A DNA stretch of 64,000 bases from positions 8,631,501 to 8,695,500 of the forward strand of contig NZ_CP059732.1 of NCBI RefSeq assembly GCF_014117325.1, given 5' to 3'. The position numbers were made by a program, and so were the translations under genes. Below the pieces are notes generated by a model, which searched no databases, had not been told where the DNA came from, and was given only the letters and a program-made list of their open reading frames with translations. Of the stretch, positions 23,910 through 33,300 are shown in pieces. The first letter of the stretch is position 1; each line of letters begins with the position of its first letter. The DNA is from Spirosoma foliorum (lineage in GTDB: Bacteria > Bacteroidota > Bacteroidia > Cytophagales > Spirosomataceae).

Positions 23910-25385
23910 ATGAATATTACCTTAAGTACCCAGGCTTCCGGCGCTGGCGATCTGATTATTCCGATTGACCAAACGGCTGACCTTTCGAATCAACTGGCCA
24001 GTGTCGCCGAGAAACTGGCGCTACCAGTTTCTGTACTCCAACGCGATTTTAAGGCCGATGCCAAAGAGGTACTGGTTTTATACAGAGCCGATGGAAGTAA
24101 AACATACCTGCTTGGTCTGGGGACTGATCCACAGGAAATCGACTGGCTTCGTGCGTTTCGGAAGTTGTTTTTCGAGCAGAGAACGAAACTGTCGGAACAG
24201 ATTGGCATTGATTTAACAGCCTTTAGTGCCGGGGTGGTCGAGGCCACTGTTCTGGGTGTCCGCTGGGGCGGGTACGATCTGAAACTCTATCAGACAGATA
24301 AATCGGCGGCTCCTGTTTTCTTTTCCGATGCAGGGCAACTGACACTTTATATCAATGTAGATCAGCAGGAACTAGCGCAGGAAGCTCTGACCCGCGCCGA
24401 AGCCATTGCGCAAACCCAGCGGCAGATTCTGGACTTGATGAATGCGCCCGCTAATTATAAAATTCCGCAGACATTAGCCGATTGGGCCGTTTCGTCAGGT
24501 AGTCAGTATGACTATTCTGTGACAGTTCTCGATAAGGCCGAGCTGCAAAAACAGAAGCTAGGTGCTTTGTTAAGTGTTAGTCAGGGGAGCGATGTACCCC
24601 CCGTGCTGATCGTGACCGAATATAAACCCGAAGGCATTACTAATCCTTTAACGGTAGGGTTAGTAGGCAAAGGTGTTACGTTCGATACGGGAGGTGTATC
24701 GATCAAAACGTCGTCGAATATGCACCTGATGAAGAGCGATATGGGCGGTGCTGCGGCTGTTTTGGGAACGGTAGAGGTGGTGGCCAAACTGAAACTGCCG
24801 ATTCACGTAGTTGGTATTGTGCCATCAACCGAAAACTCAACTGATGGCCGCTCGACCAAACCGGGTGACGTGATTACGGCATATAACGGAAAAACCATCG
24901 AAGTCATCGATACAGACGCCGAAGGACGCGTGATTCTGGCCGATGGTCTTGGTTATATGGTTCGCAATTACCAGCCCGATATCCTGATTGATCTGGCTAC
25001 GCTTACGGGCAATGTTATTGCGGCCTTAGGCTACCACGCAGCTGGCTTATTTACCCAAAATGATGAACTGGCCAGCAAACTTATTGGTGCCTCGAATCAA
25101 ACAGGCGAGCGGTTGTGGCGGTTACCACTCTGGGATGTATATCGGGAAGACATCAAATCGGATGTAGCCGATCTGAAAAACTTCAGCGGTAAACCCATTG
25201 CCGGATCGATCAGCGCGGCTAAATTTCTGGAGGTGTTTTCGGAAAATCATCCAGCCTGGGCGCACCTGGATATTGCCGGAATGGCGTTCGCTGATACAGA
25301 ATTTGGTTCGCAGAAAAACGCAACAGGATTTGGTATTCGCTTGTTAATCGCCTATTTACGAGCATTAATTGCAGAGACTTACTAA
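23910..25385 (+). CDS. pepA: Leucyl aminopeptidase (M17 family)
   Basis: The 491-residue protein has an N-terminal macro-like domain (to about 170) and the M17 catalytic domain: GLVGKGVTFDTGGVSIK with the metal-binding Lys and Asp, MKSDMGGAAAVL, the DTDAEGRVILADGL signature (family consensus NTDAEGR, here with Asp first), and a C-terminal IAGMAFADTEFG segment. It removes N-terminal amino acids from peptides in the cytoplasm using two metal ions. Length is normal. The symbol is by family; it stands apart from the ATP-grasp gene, which follows after 130 bases. Confidence 0.85.
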   Translation: MNITLSTQASGAGDLIIPIDQTADLSNQLASVAEKLALPVSVLQRDFKADAKEVLVLYRADGSKTYLLGLGTDPQEIDWLRAFRKLFFEQRTKLSEQIGIDLTAFSAGVVEATVLGVRWGGYDLKLYQTDKSAAPVFFSDAGQLTLYINVDQQELAQEALTRAEAIAQTQRQILDLMNAPANYKIPQTLADWAVSSGSQYDYSVTVLDKAELQKQKLGALLSVSQGSDVPPVLIVTEYKPEGITNPLTVGLVGKGVTFDTGGVSIKTSSNMHLMKSDMGGAAAVLGTVEVVAKLKLPIHVVGIVPSTENSTDGRSTKPGDVITAYNGKTIEVIDTDAEGRVILADGLGYMVRNYQPDILIDLATLTGNVIAALGYHAAGLFTQNDELASKLIGASNQTGERLWRLPLWDVYREDIKSDVADLKNFSGKPIAGSISAAKFLEVFSENHPAWAHLDIAGMAFADTEFGSQKNATGFGIRLLIAYLRALIAETY

Positions 25386-25518
25386 GAAAAGTTCGCCTTT
25401 TTGTTTTTTGGCCGTAGGTTTAGTAGCTATAATTTGTAGTTTGCCAATAGTAATTACTACCCACACCAGAGGATAGGCACCAGAAAACGACTAACCACAA
25501 ACTACAACCTAAATCACT

Positions 25519-26731
25519 ATGAGCCAGTTGTCCTTTTTGTGCATAGCCACCTTCCTCAAGGGGCACGATTTCATGAAGGCCTGCAAAGAGTTGGGCAACA
25601 CCGTCTATCTATTGACGGATCAGAAATTAGCGAATGAAAACTGGCCTCGTGAGGCTATCGACGAGTTCTTTTTTTCTGCCTTCGCCAAGTAACGCTCCCG
25701 AAGACCTGGAAAAAATGATTGTGGGTCTGGCGCATGCGATGCGTTCCCGTAAGATTGACCGGATCGTGGCTCTGGATGACTTCGACGTAGAAAAAGGTGC
25801 CCTTATTCGGGAGACGTTTCGCATTGATGGGATGGGGCAAACAACGTCCCGATACTTCCGCGATAAACTAGCCATGCGGACGCGGGCTTTTTCGGCTGGC
25901 ATCCGGGTTCCGGCGTTCAGCTCGTTGTTTCATGACGAAACGGTTACTGCTTTTTTACAGACAACCGAATCGCCCTGGCTGATTAAGCCCCGTTCTGAAG
26001 CCTCTACGACAGGTATTCGGAAAGTGCATTCGCTGGAAGAAGCCTGGTCGGCCATTCACTTGCTCGGCGATCTTCGGCATCACTACCTGATCGAAGAATT
26101 TAAGCCGGGCAAGGTTTATCACGTTGATGCCTTGTCGGTCGATGGGAAAGCGGTTTTCTCGCGGGTGAGTCAATACCTGGCTACGCCTATGGAAGTTGCT
26201 CACGGTGGTGGCGTATTTCGTACCGGAACACTGCCGCTGAACACCCCCGAAACGAATGCGTTGCAGCAGATGAACGATCAGGTTTTGGAAGCCTTCGGGA
26301 TGCGTTACAGCGCTTCACATTCCGAATACATTCGGGGGGATCACGATGGCGAATTGTATTTTCTGGAAACGTCTTCCCGAGTAGGTGGTGCGCATATTGC
26401 CGAGATGGTTGAAGCTGCATCTGGCGTCAACTTATGGCGAGAGTGGGCCAAACTGGAAATAGCCGTTGCCCGTAAAGAGCATTATGTACCGCCAGTCGAT
26501 ACAGAAAATTACGCCGGTCTGATTGTGTCATTAGCCCGTCAACAATGGCCTGATCTTTCGGTGTTTACCGAACCCGAAATTTTCTGGCGTATCAATCGGG
26601 AATATCACGTTGGATTGATTGTCAATTCGTCTAGCCGTGATCGAGTGCTGGACTTATTAGATGAATACATGCATCGGATTTACGCCGAGTTTCATGCCTC
26701 GGCCCCCTTGCCCGATAAACCAACGAGTTAA
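25519..26731 (+). pseudogene. ATP-grasp ligase gene broken by a single-base frameshift
   Basis: Two frames encode one protein. From ATG 25519 the first reads MSQLSFLCIATFLKGHDFMK ... PREAIDEFFFS and stops at 25692; the second resumes with FFLPSPSNAPEDLEKMIVGL and runs to 26731. The join is a run of seven T at 25669-25675: with six T the reading becomes IDEFFFLPSPSNAPEDLEK, a seamless ATP-grasp protein of about 403 residues. The ATP-grasp part shows WLIKPRSEASTTGIRKV, LIEEFKPGKVYHVDALSVDG and YFLETSSRVGGAHIAEMVE. Substrate unknown. It could be a true mutation, a base-call error in the homopolymer, or slippage; error or mutation is the simplest. Confidence 0.8.
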
Positions 26732-26801
26732 GTAACGTGGACCTCTGGTCCGCATAGGTAGTTTTTAAGTTTCAACTATGCGGACCGGAGGCCCACGTTA
26801 C
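26732..26801. repeat. Palindromic intergenic repeat (GTGGACCTCTGGTCCGCATAG type)
   Basis: Arms 26732-26757 and 26776-26801 are complementary with about two mismatches, after the ATP-grasp gene and before a convergent small gene. Confidence 0.75.
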
Positions 26802-26805
26802 AAGT

Positions 26806-27093
26806 CTAATTCCTCAAAGTATCTTTCTTGGCTTTTCCCAGTGGCACCGACACGCCAAACGCGCGTGGGTCGCTGGGAGGCATGGTTTTTCGTTTTTTGT
26901 CATTCTGGACGGGCGGGATTGGGTTCGCTGGAGTTTGGGCCGTTAAGCCTCCACCCGACAGTGGTGTATCAACCCCTGGAATAGCGACCTGCCGTTGTAC
27001 AGGTTCCTGAACCGTGACTTTGCTAGAATCGGTTTGAGCGAGACAAAGAGAGCCAGACAAGCTGGCTGCGAAGAAAAATAGGAGCGTACGCAT
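26806..27093 (-). CDS. Small secreted proline-rich protein
   Basis: The 95-residue product has a signal peptide (MRTLLFFFAASLSGSLCLAQ) followed by a disordered-looking, Pro/Gln/Gly-rich region and a basic C terminus (GKAKKDTLRN). I know no family. It is probably a periplasmic or secreted low-complexity protein. Convergent with the ATP-grasp gene and about 100 bases upstream (in its own direction, downstream) of nothing else; no operon partner is evident. Confidence 0.5.
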   Translation of the reverse strand: MRTLLFFFAASLSGSLCLAQTDSSKVTVQEPVQRQVAIPGVDTPLSGGGLTAQTPANPIPPVQNDKKRKTMPPSDPRAFGVSVPLGKAKKDTLRN

Positions 27094-27191
27094 AAGAAAA
27101 GATCATTTGTTGAGTAAGCCGACGCCAATTAAATCACTGGAAATCGGGTATCCTATCAACTCTCTTTCATGCGTAAAGTTTCGAGTTAAAA

Positions 27192-29831
27192 TTACAATTC
27201 ATCAACCCGCACAAACTGGTAGCCTTTTCGTTGATAGTCAGTTAAAAACTCGTCCAGGCGATCATAGAGTTTATCCGTTCGCGTGGGGCCGGTACCGATG
27301 TGCATCAGCAAGATAAATCCGTTTAATCCCGCTGGCTTTTTGGCTTCATACGTGTGAATGGATTGCAGGATTGTCTCGCTGGTTCGGTAATTCCGATCTT
27401 CGGGCGTTGTGTAATCGGCATGGCTCAACGTGCCAGGTGTATAGTTGATGAGTTGAATTTCCTCGGCCTTTGTCCATACCGAAATACTGTCGTTATACCA
27501 CTCGTAAGGTGGTAGAAATAGGCGAGGGTTGTTAGATGAATTAGTAAAGCGAGCCAGAGCTGCATAGTTAGCCCGCAAGTCGTTCACAAACTCCTTTCGA
27601 CTGACGAGCAAGCTATCTCGTTTACCCCAATCGCAATACAACAGGTGTTGGTCAGAATGGGGGCCAAAGTAATTTCCATCCTGAACCAACTGCTTGATTA
27701 TCGCAGAGAAGTTTGGATTTCGAAGAAAACGCCCTGTCAGAAAAAACGAAGCCCGAACGCCGTGCTTGCGCAACGTTCGGGCAATGATTGAGCCACCATC
27801 GGCAAATTCGTCGCCTGTGAAGACGAGTGCGAGTCGTTTGAGCGAGGTATCGCCCCTAATTTTTGCCCCTTTGAAATAGGTTGATTTGGTTTCGTTTGCT
27901 GGTAGGTTGAGCTTTTTAACAGGTTTGCTTACTTTTTTAGGGATAGCTTTAGGACTGAGAGCACTAGGTTTTTCGGCCTGTTTGGCGGCTAATAAGTAGA
28001 TGAGCGTTGCGGTACCATCCATTGTTGGCTCGTTGGTACTGTAATCGCCATAATCGTCGTGATAAACAGCTACGTTGCTCTGGAAAGCCGCATATTCGTC
28101 GGGCTGATAGAGCGTAATGCCAATCAGCTTGCTGTAGATACTGCCGCGTACGGGACCATCGACCAGACCACCATCAATCGGATATTGTTTAAGGTGCGTA
28201 AAGGCTGAGTGTGGATCGGCGGGCGTATCGGCATTAGCGGGAAGGCCATATACGAAGCTGGTGCCCCAGATGTTACAGCCAAATAACCAGTCGAAATTGG
28301 CCTGCTCAAGTGCTTCGTATTGCGTATCATGCGTTAACTGACGGTACCAGAAACACTGCGTGGCAAAGGAAGTGGTGAGGTTGTTGCTGCACCACGTAAA
28401 GGGGACGCCCCGATAAAACGCATTTTGTTTCGCACGTTGCCAGATGGTCTCGATGCCTTGCTTATAAAAATCAGTGACCGTTTTGCGCTGACTGGCGGGA
28501 AGTTTTTTCGCCAGCTCAGCATGGCCGACGTTCACAAACGGATACCATTGGTAATGTCGGGCGGTATCGTTCAGAATCCAGGGTGTCACAGGCTCCTGTC
28601 GGGCAAAATCCAGCGCTTTCGTTTGCCAGTTAGCTGCTTGCTTGCCTGTGGCTTTGGCTGCATTGAGTTGCTCAACAGTCGCCAGCTCCATGTCGTCGGT
28701 ATAGTTGTCTTCTTCGTAGAAATACGGTGCCCGTCCGGGTGCCGTCTGACAGTTTCCCGGTTTGTTCAAGCCAAGCTGATAGGCCGATTTTGACCGTTGC
28801 CAAAGTTTCTTCGCATAATCAGGCTGACGAGTATGCAGTAATTGATAACCTAAAGCCAGTGCGCTACTGACTTTTCCGGCGGTAGAGGCTACACCAGTTG
28901 CGCGGCTTTTGTACTTAAACATCCCCTGCGGCTGTCCCGACGCGAAGTAAACGGGGCGTTCAAAGCCTTTCCCGTAGAAATTATCTTCTTTCGGAATGCG
29001 CATACCAGCGTGGTCGCGATCATCGCCAAGTTGATTGAAAAGCCAATCTTCTCTGGGATGCATTTTCAGTAACCAGTCCAATCCCCACTGCGCTTCGTCC
29101 AGTACGTCAGCTTGTCCGTTACTGCCCGGTAATCCATTCGCCTGATGCTGATCGCCGAACGCCTTCGGGAAATCGCGCTGAGCCGCTAATAGATGATAAG
29201 TTGCGTTGGCAGAGGTAGTTACATATTGCAGATAATCAGATGCGTCGTGCCAGCCTCCCGACGCGTCGATGTGCGTACTATCGGGCATGGGGCCGTAGAG
29301 TGTATAGCCGTCGTGCGTATGACAGGAATCTTTCAGGAATGGGTTGTAGCCACTTCGTTGTTGGCGCATATACCGTAAACAAAAATCAGCGGCACCATCA
29401 TAAACGGTTTCGTCAATACGGAAACTGGGTGAGCGGACGCCGTCGTTTGTTTGCAGGTAATAGCGACCCGGTTGTCGGACAGTTGAAAAATCGAGTCGAT
29501 AGGTTTGCTGAAACGGCCCATAAGCCCCAAATGCCTTTCCGGCTGGTAATTGCTGGATTACGCGATTCGTCTGTTCATCAACAAGTTGAAACTGCGTCAA
29601 CGTCTGCTCAGTCAAGCTTCCCCAAACGGCTATTTTAGGGCTGCTAGGGCGATAACCGAGGAGGTTAATGCGTATAACGGCGGGTGGTTGTTGTGATTGG
29701 CGCGTTTGTAGAGACAAGGCATGCCTTGTCTCTACATGGACGGGTAGACTAATAAATGCGGTGAGGCTGATTACTAACGCAATGATTACAGGTAGACGAA
29801 TAGGCATGGGTTCTAGGGTGGAATGATCCAT
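27192..29831 (-). CDS. GH9 glycosidase fused to a CE4-type polysaccharide deacetylase
   Basis: The 879-residue protein has a signal peptide (about 9-32), a CelD-like Ig domain (about 52-140, IRINLLGYRPSSPKIAV), a GH9 (alpha/alpha)6 catalytic domain (about 145-630) with GGWHDASD (D196, D199) and the distal NEPTMDGTA holding the acid Glu, a Lys/Pro linker, and a NodB-type domain (about 660-879). The deacetylase keeps HSDQH and the LLMHIG end motif, but the first motif is TGDE instead of TFDD. Likely cuts beta-glucans and removes N- or O-acetyl groups. It starts directly after the ceramidase-like gene stop (TAG then ATG); MPIRLPV at 29807 is another start. A 28-bp palindrome lies in the reading frame after the signal peptide. 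Confidence 0.85.
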   Translation of the reverse strand: MDHSTLEPMPIRLPVIIALVISLTAFISLPVHVETRHALSLQTRQSQQPPAVIRINLLGYRPSSPKIAVWGSLTEQTLTQFQLVDEQTNRVIQQLPAGKAFGAYGPFQQTYRLDFSTVRQPGRYYLQTNDGVRSPSFRIDETVYDGAADFCLRYMRQQRSGYNPFLKDSCHTHDGYTLYGPMPDSTHIDASGGWHDASDYLQYVTTSANATYHLLAAQRDFPKAFGDQHQANGLPGSNGQADVLDEAQWGLDWLLKMHPREDWLFNQLGDDRDHAGMRIPKEDNFYGKGFERPVYFASGQPQGMFKYKSRATGVASTAGKVSSALALGYQLLHTRQPDYAKKLWQRSKSAYQLGLNKPGNCQTAPGRAPYFYEEDNYTDDMELATVEQLNAAKATGKQAANWQTKALDFARQEPVTPWILNDTARHYQWYPFVNVGHAELAKKLPASQRKTVTDFYKQGIETIWQRAKQNAFYRGVPFTWCSNNLTTSFATQCFWYRQLTHDTQYEALEQANFDWLFGCNIWGTSFVYGLPANADTPADPHSAFTHLKQYPIDGGLVDGPVRGSIYSKLIGITLYQPDEYAAFQSNVAVYHDDYGDYSTNEPTMDGTATLIYLLAAKQAEKPSALSPKAIPKKVSKPVKKLNLPANETKSTYFKGAKIRGDTSLKRLALVFTGDEFADGGSIIARTLRKHGVRASFFLTGRFLRNPNFSAIIKQLVQDGNYFGPHSDQHLLYCDWGKRDSLLVSRKEFVNDLRANYAALARFTNSSNNPRLFLPPYEWYNDSISVWTKAEEIQLINYTPGTLSHADYTTPEDRNYRTSETILQSIHTYEAKKPAGLNGFILLMHIGTGPTRTDKLYDRLDEFLTDYQRKGYQFVRVDEL
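29708..29735. repeat. 28-bp perfect palindrome inside the GH9 coding region
   Basis: GTAGAGACAAGGCATGCCTT and the rest of its exact complement form a gapless palindrome. It encodes part of VETRHALSLQT between the signal peptide and the Ig domain, in frame on the minus strand. Sequences of this kind are familiar as dispersed intergenic palindromes in several bacteria. Confidence 0.85.
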
Positions 29832-31187
29832 CTATATCTTCTTCAACAACCCCATCATCATTTCCTCGAAATAGGTACCATTATAGGGGCCAAACCAATT
29901 CATGTCGCGGGTTTCGTAGGTTGGGCGATTGTAGTAAGCATCGGGGGTGACGTAACCGATATAGCCACCGTCGAAACTGGTAATCATTAGGTTAACACCT
30001 TTTTGGGTGGCTAATGGCTTGAAGTCGGCAACAAATTCGCCGGAGAAATCGCAGGGGGTACCCAGCATTACGGTTTGGCCAATGCGCAAAGCTTTCAGAT
30101 CGGATGGGTAGTCACCGTAGATGGCATAGAACAACCAGGGGCGCACCCGCCAGTTTCCGATTACGCGCGGGTGTGGCTCTCGTAAACCCAGCGGTAAGGT
30201 GAGAATGGCCAATGCACTGTCGGATTTCGTCTGGATTTGGGGAACAGTTCGCTCGATCCGTAGGGCTAAATCACCAGCATAATTTCGGATTTCCTGAAAA
30301 TCAGTTTTGCCCCGCGCTTGTGGTCCTGTGCTACCAACGGCCCCGGCCATAAACACGGCGAAATCAGCCGATTTCTTTTCCAACCGATCTACGAGCGAAC
30401 CTGGATAATCACGACTGAGGTAATTCCACATATCGTCCTCATAGAGAGTCGCGTGGCCAGAAAAGGTGCACAGCAAGGCAGACTCGCCCGTCGATTTTTT
30501 CAACTTCAGTAGGCGAATCATACCATCGAGTGGCCCAGTTGGTCCTGAGCTTCCAATTCGGTTGTAGATGTGATCGCTGGCATCTGCCTGTCCAAAACCC
30601 ACCTGAACGGGAGCCATATTGGTTTGCGCATTCCGAATGGCCTGCAGGACTCCATCTGTAATGCGGGTCACAATTTTCTCATCGTAGCCGCCCGCAATTA
30701 GTTGCCCAACCAGACCGGGTGCCCAGCCACCAATGCTATTGTGTGAGTGAATAGCGCCCGTATAGACATTCTCCCACTGCAAACCGACCTCAGGAAGGCG
30801 TTTTTTGAGCGCTTCCATGACAGTCGGGGGCGTAATGAGTAAATCCAAACCCACCACCGCGACTTTGGTACCACCGTTATCCAGTACAATAGCCCGTGCA
30901 AAAATGGAATCGGCAACAACGTGCCAGTGTTTACCACGCCGTGCCCCATAGCCGCCAGTGGGCGTATCGTAAGGGGGGGTAATATTTACTTTTGCCCAAC
31001 CGGCTTGTAGAGGAGTTTTGGCCGTTGATGGTGCCGAGAGTTGCTCGAGCCGTTGTTTAGTTTGAGTGTAGTAGGGCATTTGCTGATAAGGCGTGTCATC
31101 AACAGGCGCCAGACTAACAGCCAGAAAGAGTAGAATAAAAATAACCAGCCCCAGAAGAACTTTGAGAAGAATACGGACGAATTTCAT
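29832..31187 (-). CDS. Neutral/alkaline ceramidase N-terminal-domain protein, membrane-anchored
   Basis: The 451-residue protein has one N-terminal membrane helix (about 5-28) and a periplasmic domain like the N-terminal half of neutral ceramidases: AGWAKVNITPPYDTPTGGYG, a metal-site-like GAIHSHNSIGGW (bacterial ceramidases have THTHSGPGG), and CTFSGHATLYEDD. The C-terminal ceramidase domain is missing, as in many members whose substrate is unknown. Its stop abuts the GH9 fusion start, so the two are translationally linked; a joint role in glycan or lipid turnover is an inference. Confidence 0.8.
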   Translation of the reverse strand: MKFVRILLKVLLGLVIFILLFLAVSLAPVDDTPYQQMPYYTQTKQRLEQLSAPSTAKTPLQAGWAKVNITPPYDTPTGGYGARRGKHWHVVADSIFARAIVLDNGGTKVAVVGLDLLITPPTVMEALKKRLPEVGLQWENVYTGAIHSHNSIGGWAPGLVGQLIAGGYDEKIVTRITDGVLQAIRNAQTNMAPVQVGFGQADASDHIYNRIGSSGPTGPLDGMIRLLKLKKSTGESALLCTFSGHATLYEDDMWNYLSRDYPGSLVDRLEKKSADFAVFMAGAVGSTGPQARGKTDFQEIRNYAGDLALRIERTVPQIQTKSDSALAILTLPLGLREPHPRVIGNWRVRPWLFYAIYGDYPSDLKALRIGQTVMLGTPCDFSGEFVADFKPLATQKGVNLMITSFDGGYIGYVTPDAYYNRPTYETRDMNWFGPYNGTYFEEMMMGLLKKI

Positions 31188-31220
31188 GTACTATCGCTTA
31201 GACTGGCGAATTTCGTTAAA

Positions 31221-31358
31221 AGTTGTCAAGAGTTGTCAGGTGTGGTCAGGAATAGTCAGAGGTTGTCAAGAATGAGTAGGAGGTGATAAGGGAATTTTCA
31301 GGCCTAACTATCTTTGACCACGCTTGACAATTTCTGACCACCCCTGACCCCTCTTGAT
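31221..31358. repeat. Inverted array of 10-base-phased GTCA/TGAC motifs
   Basis: GTCA occurs at 31225, 31235, 31245, 31255 and 31265; the complementary TGAC occurs at 31315, 31325, 31335 and 31345 with TGAT at 31355. The spacing is exactly 10 bases on each side, with 46 bases between arrays. It lies upstream of the ceramidase-GH9 operon. Confidence 0.75.
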
Positions 31359-31391
31359 AAAAAAAAGGCACCGGAGAAAATCTCCGATGCC
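31359..31391 (-). terminator. Rho-independent terminator of the ferritin-like genes
   Basis: On the minus strand: GGCATCGGAGA, a three-base loop, TCTCCGGTGCC and a run of eight T. One G-T type mismatch in the stem. It lies about 45 bases beyond the stop of the 31437 gene. Confidence 0.85.
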
Positions 31392-31436
31392 TTCCGTCAC
31401 CCTGCCGGTTTCCCGGCCTCCCTATATTATGATTTG

Positions 31437-32183
31437 TTAGCTCAGGAATGGCGCTGCACCAGCCAGTACCTGTGCTTTTGTTAATGGCTCATCAAAGGCA
31501 CCTCGGAAATTATCGTCCGATATGCCCGTTACATTAGGCAGCGTTTTTAAATTCACCGTGCCCTGCATAAAGGTTGTCTGAGTCGCATCCGAAACCCAGC
31601 CTTTCATACCCAGCATCCGGCGAACTTCCGACGCATGACGGGCTTCTACCGAGTGAATTTGCAGCGCTACGCCCAAAATGGCTTTATCATTGATCAGAGC
31701 AGGGGCCTGACCTTTATAGGCCTGGACTCCCGTATCTTCCAGCAAACGAGCCGTGTTTAAGAACGTCGCATAACTAGTAAACGTCCCGGCTGGATACTTG
31801 AAGGTCGGTTTGGCTACCGCAGCTGCACCCAGAGCGCCTTTTAGCAAGGCTACGTGTGCAGTTTCGTGTTTGCTAATCTGTGTGATAACTGTAGTATCCG
31901 TAGAGGGCACTAAGCCTGATGTGCCTAATCCAGTACGGTAAAATTCGTCTTCCAGATATTCGAGCGTCAGGGCAAAGTTGGCTACATCGATGGCGGCCTG
32001 CGAAGGTGCCGTTGTGGTTTGGGCCAGTGCTTTATTGAGTGTACCCGCAACAATAGCTGGAATACCCGCAGCAATCAGGTTTGAGCTAAATTTGAGGAGG
32101 TTCCGGCGAGAGTAAAAGCTATAGCGATCACTAAATTCGGGATCAACCTTCTCAATATCAGATATTAATTTAAATAAATTCAT
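31437..32183 (-). CDS. Ferritin-like domain protein, exported, copy 1
   Basis: The 248-residue product has a twin-arginine-type leader (YSRRNLLKFSSNLIAAGIPA, cleavage near KALAQ) and a four-helix ferritin-like domain of the desiccation-related type: VANFALTLEYLEDEFYRTGL, ISKHETAHVALLKGAL and LQIHSVEARHASEVRRMLG. The Glu and His residues (E of LEYLEDE, HE/HxxE, E/H of VEARH) could form a di-metal site. No function is proven for the family. It lies 15 bases after the related gene at 32199, so both are one operon ending at the terminator at 31359. Confidence 0.8.
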   Translation of the reverse strand: MNLFKLISDIEKVDPEFSDRYSFYSRRNLLKFSSNLIAAGIPAIVAGTLNKALAQTTTAPSQAAIDVANFALTLEYLEDEFYRTGLGTSGLVPSTDTTVITQISKHETAHVALLKGALGAAAVAKPTFKYPAGTFTSYATFLNTARLLEDTGVQAYKGQAPALINDKAILGVALQIHSVEARHASEVRRMLGMKGWVSDATQTTFMQGTVNLKTLPNVTGISDDNFRGAFDEPLTKAQVLAGAAPFLS

Positions 32184-32198
32184 AGCGTTGTGTCAGGT

Positions 32199-32912
32199 TT
32201 ACTTGGGAAGATTGGTGGCCGTAATGGTTGTTTTTACGTACTTCTGTGCGATAGGCAACACCGTTGCGGGTGGATTCGAGACATCGAGACCCGTGGCAGG
32301 AGCCACTACATCGTCGCCAGCAAAGTCAGCTGATTTCGGATTGAGTAGATCACGAATGGCTGCCGCATGACGCGCTTCAACCGATACAATCTTTCCGGCT
32401 ACTGCCAGGTAATCTGGATTTGTAATGAGCGGACCCGCCCCATTGTAGGCCGATACCCCAAGATCTTCAAACGCTTTGGCTGTTCCCAAAACACTAGCCC
32501 GGTCGGTGAAATTGATCGACGCAAAATTTGGAGTTAAACCCGCAATAGCACTAGTGCCCAGCGCTGCTTTCAAAAATTCACGGTGAACAATTTCATGATC
32601 GCGGATGTCGCTTAAGAGTGTTTTTTCCGCGTCTGTCATTCCACTGTAGGGCGTGGCAATTACCTGTGTGTAAAAAGCCGCTTCTAACTGCTCCAACGCA
32701 TAGGCGTAATTCAAAATCCCGGTGTCGCCCGTGCCTAAATCCACAGGAGCCATTACTGTTGTTGGATTTTCTTCATTGCCACAAGCGGCCAACATAGCTC
32801 CTCCAGCGGTTAAGGCGCCTGCATAGTAGAGAAACAACCGGCGACCTACTTTAACCGGTTCTAACTGGCCTGGTAGCATGGTAAGGCCCGATTCATTGTC
32901 CTGTTTTTTCAT
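32199..32912 (-). CDS. Ferritin-like domain lipoprotein, copy 2
   Basis: The 237-residue protein is related to the next gene. It has a basic N terminus with GRRLFLYYAGALTAGGAML and a lipobox LAAC, so it is probably a lipoprotein, possibly Tat-exported. The helical motifs repeat: LNYAYALEQLEAAFYTQVI, IRDHEIVHREFLKAAL and VSVEARHAAAIRDLLNP. It is first in the two-gene operon. A possible minus-strand -7 box (CAAAAATA on the plus strand at 33094-33101) is 180 bases away and weak. Confidence 0.8.
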   Translation of the reverse strand: MKKQDNESGLTMLPGQLEPVKVGRRLFLYYAGALTAGGAMLAACGNEENPTTVMAPVDLGTGDTGILNYAYALEQLEAAFYTQVIATPYSGMTDAEKTLLSDIRDHEIVHREFLKAALGTSAIAGLTPNFASINFTDRASVLGTAKAFEDLGVSAYNGAGPLITNPDYLAVAGKIVSVEARHAAAIRDLLNPKSADFAGDDVVAPATGLDVSNPPATVLPIAQKYVKTTITATNLPK

Positions 32913-33300
32913 AACGTATTAATTAAAAAGCAGCGAAAGAATGCCGTTTCGTATTATTTAGGAACACTTACGACTGCGGATGAAATTTGGATTTGGGCTT
33001 TCTATAAAAACAGCCTTAAGTACTAAAAACGGGCTGTTACTGGTGTTTAACATCTTGATGCCAAATTTGTTGGAATCGGTACCTAACGCCTGACAAAAAT
33101 AGAGTTAGAAGAGTAAGCAGGCCGCAGAAACGACCACTACCTGTTGATTGACAAAGCGGTAAAGCGCTAAGACAGATTAAAATGGATTACCTGGAGCGTT
33201 TATTGTCGGTGAAGATTGGGAGAAAATCGGCCGCCGATTGTAATTTCGTTACGGCCTAATCAGGGGAAGCCACAATAACCAACGCATCCAACGAATTAAT
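32913..33300. other. Gene-free divergent region
   Basis: Between the ferritin-like operon and the small gene at 33301. I see no strong hairpin, no clear promoter pair and no reading frame of note. Confidence 0.4.

Noticed and set aside
31221..31358. CRISPR array
   Set aside because: Units are only 10 bases, with no spacer structure and no cas genes.
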